Shown here: positions 1-8,443 of the stretch, one piece after another
Layout of the letters: every line of letters begins with the position of its first letter
How positions within the stretch are numbered: position 1 is the first letter of the stretch
Assembly: GCF_000955975.1 (NCBI RefSeq)
Contig: NZ_JYJF01000123.1
Location: 1 to 19,253 of the forward strand
DNA length: 19,253 nucleotides
Source of the DNA: Saccharothrix sp. ST-888
Lineage (GTDB): Bacteria > Actinomycetota > Actinomycetes > Streptomycetales > Streptomycetaceae
Direction: 5' to 3'
Position numbers and translations under genes: made by a program
Notes under the pieces: generated by a model
The model's input: only the letters and a program-made list of their open reading frames with translations
What the model was told of the DNA's origin: nothing
Databases searched by the model: none

Positions 1-448
1 CGAGGCATGGGTAGGCAGCGGCTGGTCGCCGCCGATGCGGGGAGCCACGGCCTACGCCCCTCGTGCTGATAGGCCACCGCCGAACGGGAATTGACCACTA
101 CTGAGCAGAGGAGACGGCCATGGCCACCGAGGACGCCACCGGAGTCACGTCCACCAGCGAGAGCACTCCCCGGCCAGCACGCGCGCGGTTCGCTTCGCCT
201 CGGCCTCGACCCGCGGGCCGAGCACCGGGACGGGCCGCTCGCCTCGGGGCTCACGGAAGACAGCGACAGGAGGATGACCGGCAACCGGCGATAAGCCCAT
301 TGGTTGAAATATGCCGCCAGGAACCCGCCGCACGAAACCCTGACCCGCAGGACGATCCCCGTGCGGTGCACTGGAGTTGGCAGCCGGCGCGGCGATCCGA
401 CCGAGGAGCACGTGACGACGGGCACTGCGACGGCTCGCCAGGTAGAAC
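1..448. other. Region without a convincing gene
   Basis: No recognisable protein was found on either strand. The best small candidate starts with ATG at 120 behind a good GAGGAG site (108-113). Its product is an Arg/Pro/Ala-rich low-complexity chain that reads straight through the terminator and the antisense strand of the tRNA gene to 581, which a real gene should not do. A second frame (91-294) is equally low in complexity. The stretch may hold the degraded edge of a neighbouring gene or the regulatory region of something to the left. Confidence 0.5.
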
Positions 449-490
449 AAAAAGTCCGGCACGGCACACCAGGTGTGCCGGGCCGGACTT
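449..490 (-). terminator. Intrinsic terminator of the initiator tRNA gene
   Basis: Positions 453-489 form a near-perfect hairpin: 16 paired positions with one mismatch (A461/G481) and a three-base loop around 470-472. Read on the minus strand, the stem is followed by a run of five T (449-453 on the plus strand are A). It starts about 11 bp beyond the tRNA 3' end. A long GC-rich stem plus a U-tract is the classical Rho-independent layout and is unusually complete for an actinomycete. Confidence 0.9.
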
Positions 491-500
491 CGCTACTGAG

Positions 501-574
501 TATCGGGGACAGGATTTGAACCTGCGACCTCTGGGTTATGAGCCCAGTGAGCTACCGAACTGCTCCACCCCGCG
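501..574 (-). tRNA. Initiator tRNA-Met (anticodon CAU)
   Basis: The minus strand folds into a cloverleaf of 74 nt. The 5' end is CGCGGGG; the anticodon arm is CTGGG-CTCATAA-CCCAG; the T-arm is GCAGG-TTCAAAT-CCTGT. The anticodon is CAT, and the three consecutive G-C pairs next to the anticodon loop are the hallmark of an initiator tRNA. The 3' CCA is not encoded. Position 1 (C) is unpaired with position 72 (T), as expected for an initiator. In addition G2 faces A71, which breaks a pair normally present in initiator tRNAs. The gene is followed by a strong terminator. This could be the functional copy or a slightly decayed extra copy. Confidence 0.93.
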
Positions 575-896
575 TCGGTGAACATGGCCCTACGGCACTG
601 CGGGGGTAACGCGAAATCCGGTCGTGGTGGAGCGGCGGCCCGACCGGTGACACTCCCGGACAAATACCCTCCGCGTACGACCGTTAGCATAGAGTGGCTG
701 CCGATGTGATGGGTTCCGCGCGATTGGCGCGTTCTGGCTGGCATCCCGCCCGATGGGATGTCGCCTGGCGCTGTGTCGTGTTCCCATCACTCGGTGTACT
801 GGTTGGCACTGGTGGCGCACGCTCTGGCGCGCCGGTACGGATGCCTCCGGCAAGTGCTTCCTGCCGTCGCGTTGCGCACGAGAGGATCTCCGCCCC
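575..896. other. Leader between the tRNA gene and the five-gene operon
   Basis: This 322-bp stretch should contain the divergent promoters of the minus-strand tRNA gene and the plus-strand operon. There is no clear -35/-10 pair. The most promoter-like word on the plus strand is TAGCAT (686-691), but no good -35 lies 16-18 bp upstream. A short inverted repeat, CATCCC/GGGATG with a 7-nt loop, lies at 742-760. The operon reading frame is open from 753, but the residues encoded before 897 (rich in Cys, Trp and Arg) look non-coding. The ribosome binding site AGAGG at 881-885 belongs to the ATG at 897. Confidence 0.4.
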
Positions 897-3800
897 ATGC
901 CCGTGGCCATCGTCGACCTGCTCGACTCCTTCCCCGCCCCGGGCGAGGACTTCGTGCTGCCCCTGGATTCGATCGAACTGCCGGAGCTCTACCAACTGTT
1001 CGGCGCGGGCAAGGAGTTCGTGCTGCAGGTGACCGAGGCCATCCGGGACGAGCTGACCGTGATCGGCACAGCCGCGCTGCTGAACGGGCGCGAGGCCGTG
1101 CTGCGCCTGGAGTTCCTCGCCGACACGGCGGGCCGGTACGTCGCCGGGCTCAAGGCTGGCATCGATGTGGCGGTGGGGCTGATCGAACTCGCCGGGGCCT
1201 GGGAGCTGGACCTCGGGGACGTGCCGCCGGCGTTCCTGGCCGAGGTGCGCCAGCTGCTGGCCCGGTACGACCTGACGAACAGCCAAGTGGTCATCGGCGC
1301 GGAGACCGAGCACCTTCGGCTGGTGTTCGCCGCGCCGTCGATCGGCGGGCCGCTGGTGGCGCTGGTCGGCGTCAAGGAGAGCGGCGCCCTGCTCGCCGAA
1401 CTGCCGTACATCGGGGGCGAGATCCCCGACGGCGAGCTGATCGGGGTGCACGGCGTCGAGGTGATCGTGGCGGCCGGGAGGCTCACCGCGGCGCAGAGCG
1501 CGGCGGTGAACGCCGCGGTGACCGCGGCCGTCGGCAGCGCGCAGTGGTGGCCGCTGCTGCCGGAGCGGGAGCTGGCTGCGGGCGTCTGGGTGGGCGCCAC
1601 CTACCAGTTGCCGAGGCAGGACCCGCAGGTGTGGGCCGTTCGATTGACGGTCCCTCAGGTCGACTGGGTGCCGAGCTTCCCGCCCCTGGTGCTCGGGCGG
1701 TTCAAGCTCTCCGGCTTCGGCCTGCGCTGGCCGTTGGCGGGCTCCGGCGGCGGGGGTGGCGGCAGCGGCCTGGGGGTGTACTTCCAGCTGTCCGTCAAGC
1801 TGGGCTGGCTCGACCTGCAACTCCCCGACGTCGGCTTCGACTTCTCACTGCCGGACCTCCCGGACGCGGGCGGCTTCTCGGTCGTTCCGCGCCTGCCGTC
1901 GCTCGGACTCTCCGTGGGCGGCCTGGAGTTGACCTTCACGGTGCCCAAGGGGCCGGAACTGCCCCAGCTGCCGGGGTTCCCCGGGCTGCCGGGGCTCGGG
2001 CTGCTGACCGGCTGGTGGGACAGCGCCGATGGTGGCGGGGGCGGGAAACGGCTGCGGGACCTGCTCGCCCTCTTCTTCGGCACCGAGCTGCCCCCGCTGC
2101 CGGGCAGCTTCAATCCCGAACTGCCTTCTCTCGGACTGCGGTTTAACCTGACCGTCGGCGACTTCGAACTGACCGGCGAGTCGGAGTGGCTGCGGTTCGT
2201 ACTGAGCGGCCTGCCGCCGCTGTCGGGCCCGGAGGGCTGGGGCAGGGTCGTGCTGCTGGGGGTCAAGGGCCTCGGCGCCTGGCTGGCGGATCTGCCGTTC
2301 ATCGGGGGCCTGCTCACCGACCTGCCCGACTTCCTGCTGAACGGGATCAGTCTGGCCGGGATCGGATCCGGCCTCAGCCGACCGCAGTTGGAGCTGCTGA
2401 ACGGATGGATCGGGGCCTTCCCCGGCGGACGGGACGGCTGGTGGCCCACCCTGGACTGGGACTCCTCCGGCGGTGGCGCCGGCAGTCAGGGCTGGTCGCT
2501 GGACGTGAACTGGCGGCTGCCCGGCCGTCCCGCCGTGGCCTGGGGGATGCCTTGGCCGCCGCTCACGCCCCCCAACCTGTCCTGGCTGGAATTCCCGGAG
2601 CTGAAGATCGAGCCGCTGGTGATCTCGGGCATCGGCCTGTCCTGGCCGGCCCTGGACGAACCGGACTGGAACTTCGGCAGCGACTGGGTGCTGCGCATCG
2701 TCTTCGACGTCAAGCTCGTGCTCGGCGGCGGCATCTCGCTGGGCCTGCCCGGCCTCGGATTCGACATCGACCTGAAGCAGTTCACCAATGTGCACCCCCG
2801 GTTCCCGCGCCTGACGCTGACCCTGCCCGGCGGGTTCGACATGACGTTCGACATCCCGATGCCGACCGGCCCGACGCCGCCGATCGCGCTGACCGCCCGC
2901 TGGCGGGACGACGGCGACGGCGTCCCGGCCTCCGACCTGATGCTCGGCCTGGGCATGACCGTGGCGACCGCGGTGATCCCCGACCAGCTGATGCCGCGCC
3001 TGCACTCGGCCGCGGTGCGCTTCGACTTCCGGACCTACGAGATCGTGGTGGCCGCGACCTCCTCGTTCTTCGGCTGGATGCTGGCCGTCCAGCCCGCCAA
3101 CGACCCCTCGCGCCGCCGCTACCTGGTGGCGGTGCGCGGCACGGTGCAGGCGAAGGCCTCCGATCTGCCCATCGTCGACGCGACCGATCCGAATCGCGAC
3201 GTCACCGTGAGCGACATCCAGTTCGCCTACGCGGGGGTGACCAGCGGCGCGGTCCAGCGGGGGTGGACTGCCGCCGAAGTGCTCAAGCTGAACCAGCTGC
3301 TGGCCGAGTTCGGCACCGAAGCCGCTGTCGCCGCCGCGGACCCGACGGCCGCCGGCCTGCTGCCGGTGCTGCTCCCCGGCGACTTCGAGCCCGAGACGTC
3401 CGTGATCTGGGCGAAGCTCGGCTTCGAGGGCGGCAAGCTGGACCTGGTCTATCCCGCCGACCGGGAGTTCCCGGTGCTCGGCCAGGGCGGCAGCGTGGTG
3501 CTGGGCCGCGAGCGGGCCGAGGAGGAGAAGCGCCGCTTCGACGGGTACGCGCTCGGTCCGGTGCGGTTCAGCCACGCCGCGCTGGGCTACGCGCACGGGC
3601 AGCTGTTCATCGCCCTCGACGCCACCATGGCGATCGGCCCGCTGACCTTCGAACTGCTGGGCCTGGGCCTCGGGGTGGACAAGGACTGGAAGGTCAGGCC
3701 GGTGCTGCGCGGCGCCAGCAGTGCGCTGGAGCACCCCGGCCCGCCCAAGGCGGTGATCTCCAGCGCGTTCACCCGCGTGGATCTGGGCCCGGACTACGAG

Positions 3801-5732
3801 CTGGCGTTCGGTGCCGCGGGCCGGATCGAGCTGCTCGACACCTTCGTCCTGCAACTGACCGGCAGTTGGGCCAAGCACAAGGACGGCTGGGACTCGATCT
3901 TCGCCTACGCCGAGTTCGTGGCGGGCAAGAACCTGGCCAACGGCCGGCTCACCATCGGCCCGGTCACCTTCACCGGCATCGTGCTCGGCTTCGGCATCAA
4001 CAGCACCGTGCGCATCCCCACCACCGGCGAACTCGCCACCTTCCCGCTGATCAAGCGCCTGGGGGCGACGGCCGACGAGCCGAAGATGACCCCGGGGCAG
4101 GCGCTGAACGAACTGGCCGGTACGGACGGCTGGGTGACCCCGGCCCGGGGCCAGTACTGGGTGGCCGGCGGCGTGGAGTTCACCGTCTACGAGTTCATCG
4201 AGGCCCGGGCGCTCGCCCTGGTCGAGTGGGGCCAGGCGGGCTGGAAGGTGATGCTGGCGGGCAGCACCACGATCCTGCTGCCGCCCAGGCTGACGACCTC
4301 CAGCGAGGCCTTCGCGGGGGCGCCGCAGGCCGTCAACCTGCCCTGCCTCGGCAAGGTCGTCGTGGACTTCGTCTACGTCTACGACTCCGCGCTCGGCCGC
4401 TTCTCGATGGACACCGTGATCGCCAGGGGCTCCTACCTCCTCGACCCGGACGCGCAGCTCACCGGCGGCATCTCGCTCTACGTCTGGGGCAAGGACCTGC
4501 CCGGCGGGATCAAGAAGGGCTTCGTGCTCACCGTCGGCGGCTACCACCCCCAGTTCCAGGTCCCCGCGCACTACCCGAAACCGCCGCGGATCGGCTGGCT
4601 CTGGAAGCGCGGCCCGATCACCATCAGGGCGCAGTCCTACGCGGCGCTCACCGACGGCGCGTTCATGATCGGGGGTGCGCTGTCGGCCGTCTTCGACGCG
4701 GGCAACAACATCCGTCTGCAGGCGTGGTTCACCGCCCACGTCGACGCGCTGGTGCAGTGGAAGCCGTTCTACGCCGACCTTAACTTCAACCTGAGCATCG
4801 GTGTCGCCGCCACCGTCAAGGTGCTCTTCGTTCGGGTGCGGGTCTCGCTGGAGGTCGGCGTCAGCCTGCAGCTGTGGCTGCCGCCGCTCGGCGGGCGGGC
4901 GAAGGTGAAGGTCTGGTTCATCTCCTTCACCATCGGTTTCGGCGCCGCCCGCGAGGGCGCACCGCCGGTGCCCTGGGAGGACTTCCGGATCCAGCTGCCC
5001 GCGCCCTCGCGCACCGCGCTGAAGCGGGGCTGCGAGCTGCCCGATGTCACCAAGGACGAGTTCGAGGCCCGCACGGCGGCCGAGCTGCCGGAGCTGGTGC
5101 GGATCGACGGCTTCACCGTGTCCGTGGAGTCGGCGCTGCCCGCCTCGAAGATCACCCTCAACGGTGCCCTGTTCGCGGGCAGCGAGGAGGCCAGGATCGA
5201 CATCCGCCCGATGCGGCTGACCGGTGTCGTCTGCGAGCAGGTCGTGGAGATCCTCGACCAGCGAGGCAAGCAGTACGACTGGAAGGCGGAGGGCTGGACG
5301 GTCACGCCCACGATCGAGGGCATGCCGCAGGCCCTGTGGGGCGTGCCGCTGGACGACCCCGACCAGGCGCTCAAGCAGCCCGGCCTCGTCCCGGACTGCC
5401 TGACCGGGCTGACCATCGTGGTCCCCGAACCGACCAAGCAGCTGGGCGTCGGTGACGTCCCGTCCAAGGCCCTGGACGTCGAAGGCCTGCCGTCCAGCCG
5501 GATGCCGCTGCGCGACGGCGCCGTGGCCGGTGAGTCCCCGGTCCCCGACGAGGGCAGCGTCGGCGTGATCACCAGCACCCTGGCGGCCACCGCGGCCAAG
5601 CGCACCCGGCTGCACGAGGCACTGGCCGCACTCGGCGCCGCACCGGGCAGCGACGGCCCGCTGACCCAGTCCGCGAAGAAGGCCGGCAAGACCCTGACCG
5701 ACCCCCCGCTCCTGACCGCAGCCGCGAGGTGA
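897..5732 (+). CDS. Giant beta-rich protein, DUF6603-like, with three tandem repeats
   Basis: This 1611-residue protein opens the five-gene operon. The start ATG (897) follows AGAGG by 11 nt. Residues about 100-985 contain three diverged repeats with a period near 300. Each has a GVK..GA.LA.LP-type motif (residues about 156, 455 and 741) and a second motif of the form SG.GL.WP (about 271 and 575, with a weaker match near 883). Glycine-rich linkers occur near 282-292. The C-terminal half carries the motif GGYHPQFQVPAHYPKPPR at about 1214-1231, followed by alternating hydrophobic strands that end in a VWFISFTIGFG segment. From memory this matches proteins annotated as DUF6603, a family without a known function. 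The last 200 or so residues are a separate tail. There is no signal peptide and no clear transmembrane helix, so the protein is either cytoplasmic or exported by a non-Sec route. The family label is recalled, not searched. Confidence 0.85.
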   Translation: MPVAIVDLLDSFPAPGEDFVLPLDSIELPELYQLFGAGKEFVLQVTEAIRDELTVIGTAALLNGREAVLRLEFLADTAGRYVAGLKAGIDVAVGLIELAGAWELDLGDVPPAFLAEVRQLLARYDLTNSQVVIGAETEHLRLVFAAPSIGGPLVALVGVKESGALLAELPYIGGEIPDGELIGVHGVEVIVAAGRLTAAQSAAVNAAVTAAVGSAQWWPLLPERELAAGVWVGATYQLPRQDPQVWAVRLTVPQVDWVPSFPPLVLGRFKLSGFGLRWPLAGSGGGGGGSGLGVYFQLSVKLGWLDLQLPDVGFDFSLPDLPDAGGFSVVPRLPSLGLSVGGLELTFTVPKGPELPQLPGFPGLPGLGLLTGWWDSADGGGGGKRLRDLLALFFGTELPPLPGSFNPELPSLGLRFNLTVGDFELTGESEWLRFVLSGLPPLSGPEGWGRVVLLGVKGLGAWLADLPFIGGLLTDLPDFLLNGISLAGIGSGLSRPQLELLNGWIGAFPGGRDGWWPTLDWDSSGGGAGSQGWSLDVNWRLPGRPAVAWGMPWPPLTPPNLSWLEFPELKIEPLVISGIGLSWPALDEPDWNFGSDWVLRIVFDVKLVLGGGISLGLPGLGFDIDLKQFTNVHPRFPRLTLTLPGGFDMTFDIPMPTGPTPPIALTARWRDDGDGVPASDLMLGLGMTVATAVIPDQLMPRLHSAAVRFDFRTYEIVVAATSSFFGWMLAVQPANDPSRRRYLVAVRGTVQAKASDLPIVDATDPNRDVTVSDIQFAYAGVTSGAVQRGWTAAEVLKLNQLLAEFGTEAAVAAADPTAAGLLPVLLPGDFEPETSVIWAKLGFEGGKLDLVYPADREFPVLGQGGSVVLGRERAEEEKRRFDGYALGPVRFSHAALGYAHGQLFIALDATMAIGPLTFELLGLGLGVDKDWKVRPVLRGASSALEHPGPPKAVISSAFTRVDLGPDYELAFGAAGRIELLDTFVLQLTGSWAKHKDGWDSIFAYAEFVAGKNLANGRLTIGPVTFTGIVLGFGINSTVRIPTTGELATFPLIKRLGATADEPKMTPGQALNELAGTDGWVTPARGQYWVAGGVEFTVYEFIEARALALVEWGQAGWKVMLAGSTTILLPPRLTTSSEAFAGAPQAVNLPCLGKVVVDFVYVYDSALGRFSMDTVIARGSYLLDPDAQLTGGISLYVWGKDLPGGIKKGFVLTVGGYHPQFQVPAHYPKPPRIGWLWKRGPITIRAQSYAALTDGAFMIGGALSAVFDAGNNIRLQAWFTAHVDALVQWKPFYADLNFNLSIGVAATVKVLFVRVRVSLEVGVSLQLWLPPLGGRAKVKVWFISFTIGFGAAREGAPPVPWEDFRIQLPAPSRTALKRGCELPDVTKDEFEARTAAELPELVRIDGFTVSVESALPASKITLNGALFAGSEEARIDIRPMRLTGVVCEQVVEILDQRGKQYDWKAEGWTVTPTIEGMPQALWGVPLDDPDQALKQPGLVPDCLTGLTIVVPEPTKQLGVGDVPSKALDVEGLPSSRMPLRDGAVAGESPVPDEGSVGVITSTLAATAAKRTRLHEALAALGAAPGSDGPLTQSAKKAGKTLTDPPLLTAAAR

Positions 5733-5737
5733 CCGCG

Positions 5738-8443
5738 ATGCCCACCCGACCCGACCTCAACGTCTCGTTCTACGATCACCTCGATCCCAAGGTCACCGCC
5801 GACGTCTACACCATCACCGTCGAGCACCTGCTGACCAAGGACGGCGTGCGGATCGACACTGAGGCCGACCCACTGCCCAAGGCCTCGGACAGCTACGAGA
5901 TCCGCGCCGCGCAGTTCGTGCTGGACCCCTCCTCCGTTCACGCCGTCTTCCCGCCGCCCGGCGCGGCGGGGCTGTACACCCACGTGCTGCCGCACATCAC
6001 CCTGAGCCGGGCCATCCTGCCCTGGGAGCGGCAGCTGCGGGGCCGGCTGGCGGCCAAGGAGCCCTGGCTGGCGCTGCTGGTCTTCGCCGCAGGCGAGCTG
6101 GACGACGACCCGGACGCCCAGGGCGAGTTCACCATCCGGCCGATCAGCGAACTGCGCGAGCCCGGCGCGGGTATCAACGGCCCGGAGCTGTCCGGCACCA
6201 TCGACGGCAGCAACCCGTGCCGCACCATCGACCTGCCGGTCGCCGTCTTCCACGCGATCGTGGCGCGCCAGGACGAGCTGTTCCACCTCGCCCACATGCG
6301 CGACGTGCACACCGCCCCGCAGCGCCGCGACAACGGGGAGATCCTGACCGAGGGCGAGTACGCGGTGCTGGCCGCCAACCGGTTCCCGCGCACCCCCGGG
6401 AGCTACGCGGTGCACCTGGTCTCGCTGGAGGGCTGGCTCGGCCGCCTGGCGCCCGGCACCCTGCCCGCCAACGAGAAGGTGCGGCTGTGCAGCCTGTGGT
6501 CCTGGTCCTTCACCAACGACCCTGTCGGCTCGCTCGACCCGGCCGGCCTGCTGCGCAACCTGGTCCGCCCCGGGTACACCGACCCGGAGGGCCTCGGGCT
6601 GCGGCTGGCTCCCGTCGGCGAACCGTCGGCCACCCCGGAGACGGAACACGCGCGGACCCGGCTGCACCGCGGCTGCACCGCCGTCGCCTACCGCACCCTG
6701 GCCGGGGAGGACACCTACGCCTGGTACCGCGGCCCGTTCACCCCGCTGACCGCCCCCGAGCTGCCCGTCGAAGCCACCAAAGGCCCGCACACCACCGCCG
6801 ACCACGCGCTGATCTACGACAGCGAGTACGGCCTCTTCGACGTCAGCTACGCCGCCGCCTGGACGCTGGGCCGCGCCATCGCCCTCGCCGACCCCGACTA
6901 CAGCAGCGAAGTCGTCCAGGCGCGGCGGGAGTTGGCCAACCGCGCCGCCGCCCTGCTGGCCCTGAGCGCCGACCCGGCCCGCGCCATGACCGACCTGGAC
7001 GAGCCGGCCGGTACCGCCGCCCTGCGCAAGCTGGCCGCGCCCGGCTTCGGCCGCGGCCTGGTCGAAGCCCTGCGCGCCCCCACCGTCCAAGGGCCACCCC
7101 CGGTGCGGGCGGCGCGCCGGAACCGACTTGAGCCGTCTGCCCTGCTCGCCGAACCCCGTGCCCACAGCTCGCTCCTGAAGCTGGCTCAGGACACCACCCC
7201 GACCATGCCCGACTGGCTGGAGCGCCTGGGCCTGCTCAACGGCGTGCCCTTCGCCCACCTGGTGCCCGACCCGCGGATGCTGCCGCCCGAGAGCCTGCGC
7301 GCCTTCCGGATCGACCCGGCCTGGATCCAGGCGCTGGTCGCCGGCGCCGCCGACGTCGCCGCCCACACCACCCTCGACCACGACCTCCACCCCGTGCTCA
7401 CCGAGCGCCTGAGCCGGACCGGCAGCGCGCCGCCGGTGGCGGGCCTGCTGATGAACTCCGAACTCGTGCGCGCCTGGCCCGTCTTCGACATCCTCGCCAC
7501 CACGGCGGACGGCGAACCGGTGGGCGAGCTGCGCCGCGACCACCTCGCGCCGGACGTGCTGCTGGTGCTCTGGGACGCCGTCCCGGACCAGATCGCCATT
7601 CGCGAGCCGGGCCAGGGCATCCACTTCGGGATCAACTCCGAGGAGCGGATCAGCCTGCGGCACCTGACGGGCAACCGCGTCGGCTACCCGACCGACACCG
7701 AGTTCCCCGACCCCGGCGTGCCGGGCTCCGGTACCGTCTTCGACTACCTGCGCCCGGGCCGGGGCGGGGCCCTGCCGGACGTGCTGGACCTGGGCGGCTC
7801 CGGCGGGTTGCTGCGGGCCCTCTCGGCTGCCTGCCTGCCGAGCGGTGATCTGTCGCCCGGTCAGTTCGCGCTGGAGCTGGTCAACGCACCGCTGGAGCAG
7901 CTGCTGCTGCCGCCCACGGTGCGCCGCGACTGCGTCGCCGGCACCATCGCGCAGTACGGCCAGGGGGCGGCGTTCGGCGCCGCGGATCCGCTCATGGTCG
8001 AGAACGAGGGCCCGACCAGCACCACCACCCGGATCGCCTACCTGCGCTTCGACACCACCCAACTCCCGCCGCCCGAACAGATCGGCAAGGCACTGCTGCG
8101 GGTGTACGCCGCCGCCCAGGACGCGGGCGACTTCGACCTCAAGGCGTACGCCACCGGCAACGACTGGGGCGAGTCCACCCTCGCCTGGGCCGACCGGCCC
8201 GCCCTGTCGGCCGATCCCGTCGCCGGCGCGCACGTCGGCGCCGTCGACGCCTGGGCCTGGCTGGAGTTCGACATCACCGCGCTCCTGCGCCGGCACAGCG
8301 GCGACGAGCTCTCGGTCGCGCTCGGCAAGGACCAGGGCGGCAACGGGATCGCCCGGATCGCCTCCCGCGGGGCCGCCGACAACCGGCCCCACCTCAGCAT
8401 CACCATCACGCAGCCGACACTGGACTCCGGGGAAGAGCGCTGA
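5738..8443 (+). CDS. Large protein of unknown family ending in a DNRLRE/CBM96-like domain
   Basis: This 901-residue protein is the second gene of the operon. ATG 5738 is preferred because GAGG lies 8 nt upstream; a GTG at 5729 overlapping the previous stop (GTGA) is the alternative and adds three residues. The N-terminal part has a conserved-looking stretch LPHITLSRAILPWERQ (about residues 84-100) followed by WLALLVF. The middle is alpha/beta and unrecognised. From about residue 730 to the end the pattern matches the DNRLRE/CBM96 beta-sandwich: an AYLRFD strand, a LRVYAAAQ strand, NDWGESTLAWADRP, and a closing ASRGAADNRPHLSI segment. Such domains are often found on surface and extracellular proteins and may bind carbohydrate. 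No secretion signal is visible. The function of the first 730 residues is unknown. Confidence 0.85.
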   Translation: MPTRPDLNVSFYDHLDPKVTADVYTITVEHLLTKDGVRIDTEADPLPKASDSYEIRAAQFVLDPSSVHAVFPPPGAAGLYTHVLPHITLSRAILPWERQLRGRLAAKEPWLALLVFAAGELDDDPDAQGEFTIRPISELREPGAGINGPELSGTIDGSNPCRTIDLPVAVFHAIVARQDELFHLAHMRDVHTAPQRRDNGEILTEGEYAVLAANRFPRTPGSYAVHLVSLEGWLGRLAPGTLPANEKVRLCSLWSWSFTNDPVGSLDPAGLLRNLVRPGYTDPEGLGLRLAPVGEPSATPETEHARTRLHRGCTAVAYRTLAGEDTYAWYRGPFTPLTAPELPVEATKGPHTTADHALIYDSEYGLFDVSYAAAWTLGRAIALADPDYSSEVVQARRELANRAAALLALSADPARAMTDLDEPAGTAALRKLAAPGFGRGLVEALRAPTVQGPPPVRAARRNRLEPSALLAEPRAHSSLLKLAQDTTPTMPDWLERLGLLNGVPFAHLVPDPRMLPPESLRAFRIDPAWIQALVAGAADVAAHTTLDHDLHPVLTERLSRTGSAPPVAGLLMNSELVRAWPVFDILATTADGEPVGELRRDHLAPDVLLVLWDAVPDQIAIREPGQGIHFGINSEERISLRHLTGNRVGYPTDTEFPDPGVPGSGTVFDYLRPGRGGALPDVLDLGGSGGLLRALSAACLPSGDLSPGQFALELVNAPLEQLLLPPTVRRDCVAGTIAQYGQGAAFGAADPLMVENEGPTSTTTRIAYLRFDTTQLPPPEQIGKALLRVYAAAQDAGDFDLKAYATGNDWGESTLAWADRPALSADPVAGAHVGAVDAWAWLEFDITALLRRHSGDELSVALGKDQGGNGIARIASRGAADNRPHLSITITQPTLDSGEER

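Noticed and set aside
120..581. Open frame of 153 codons with a good GAGGAG site at the left end
   Set aside because: Low-complexity Arg/Pro/Ala product that reads through a strong terminator and the antisense strand of a tRNA gene.
753..896. 48-codon N-terminal extension of the first operon protein
   Set aside because: Cys/Trp/Arg-rich, non-coding in style and without a ribosome binding site; ATG 897 has AGAGG upstream.
1845..5615. Very long antisense open frames over the operon (also 4769-8485 and 9715-11925)
   Set aside because: Mirror frames caused by extreme GC at third positions; products are His/Arg/Gln/Gly/Pro-rich and the plus-strand proteins show real motifs.
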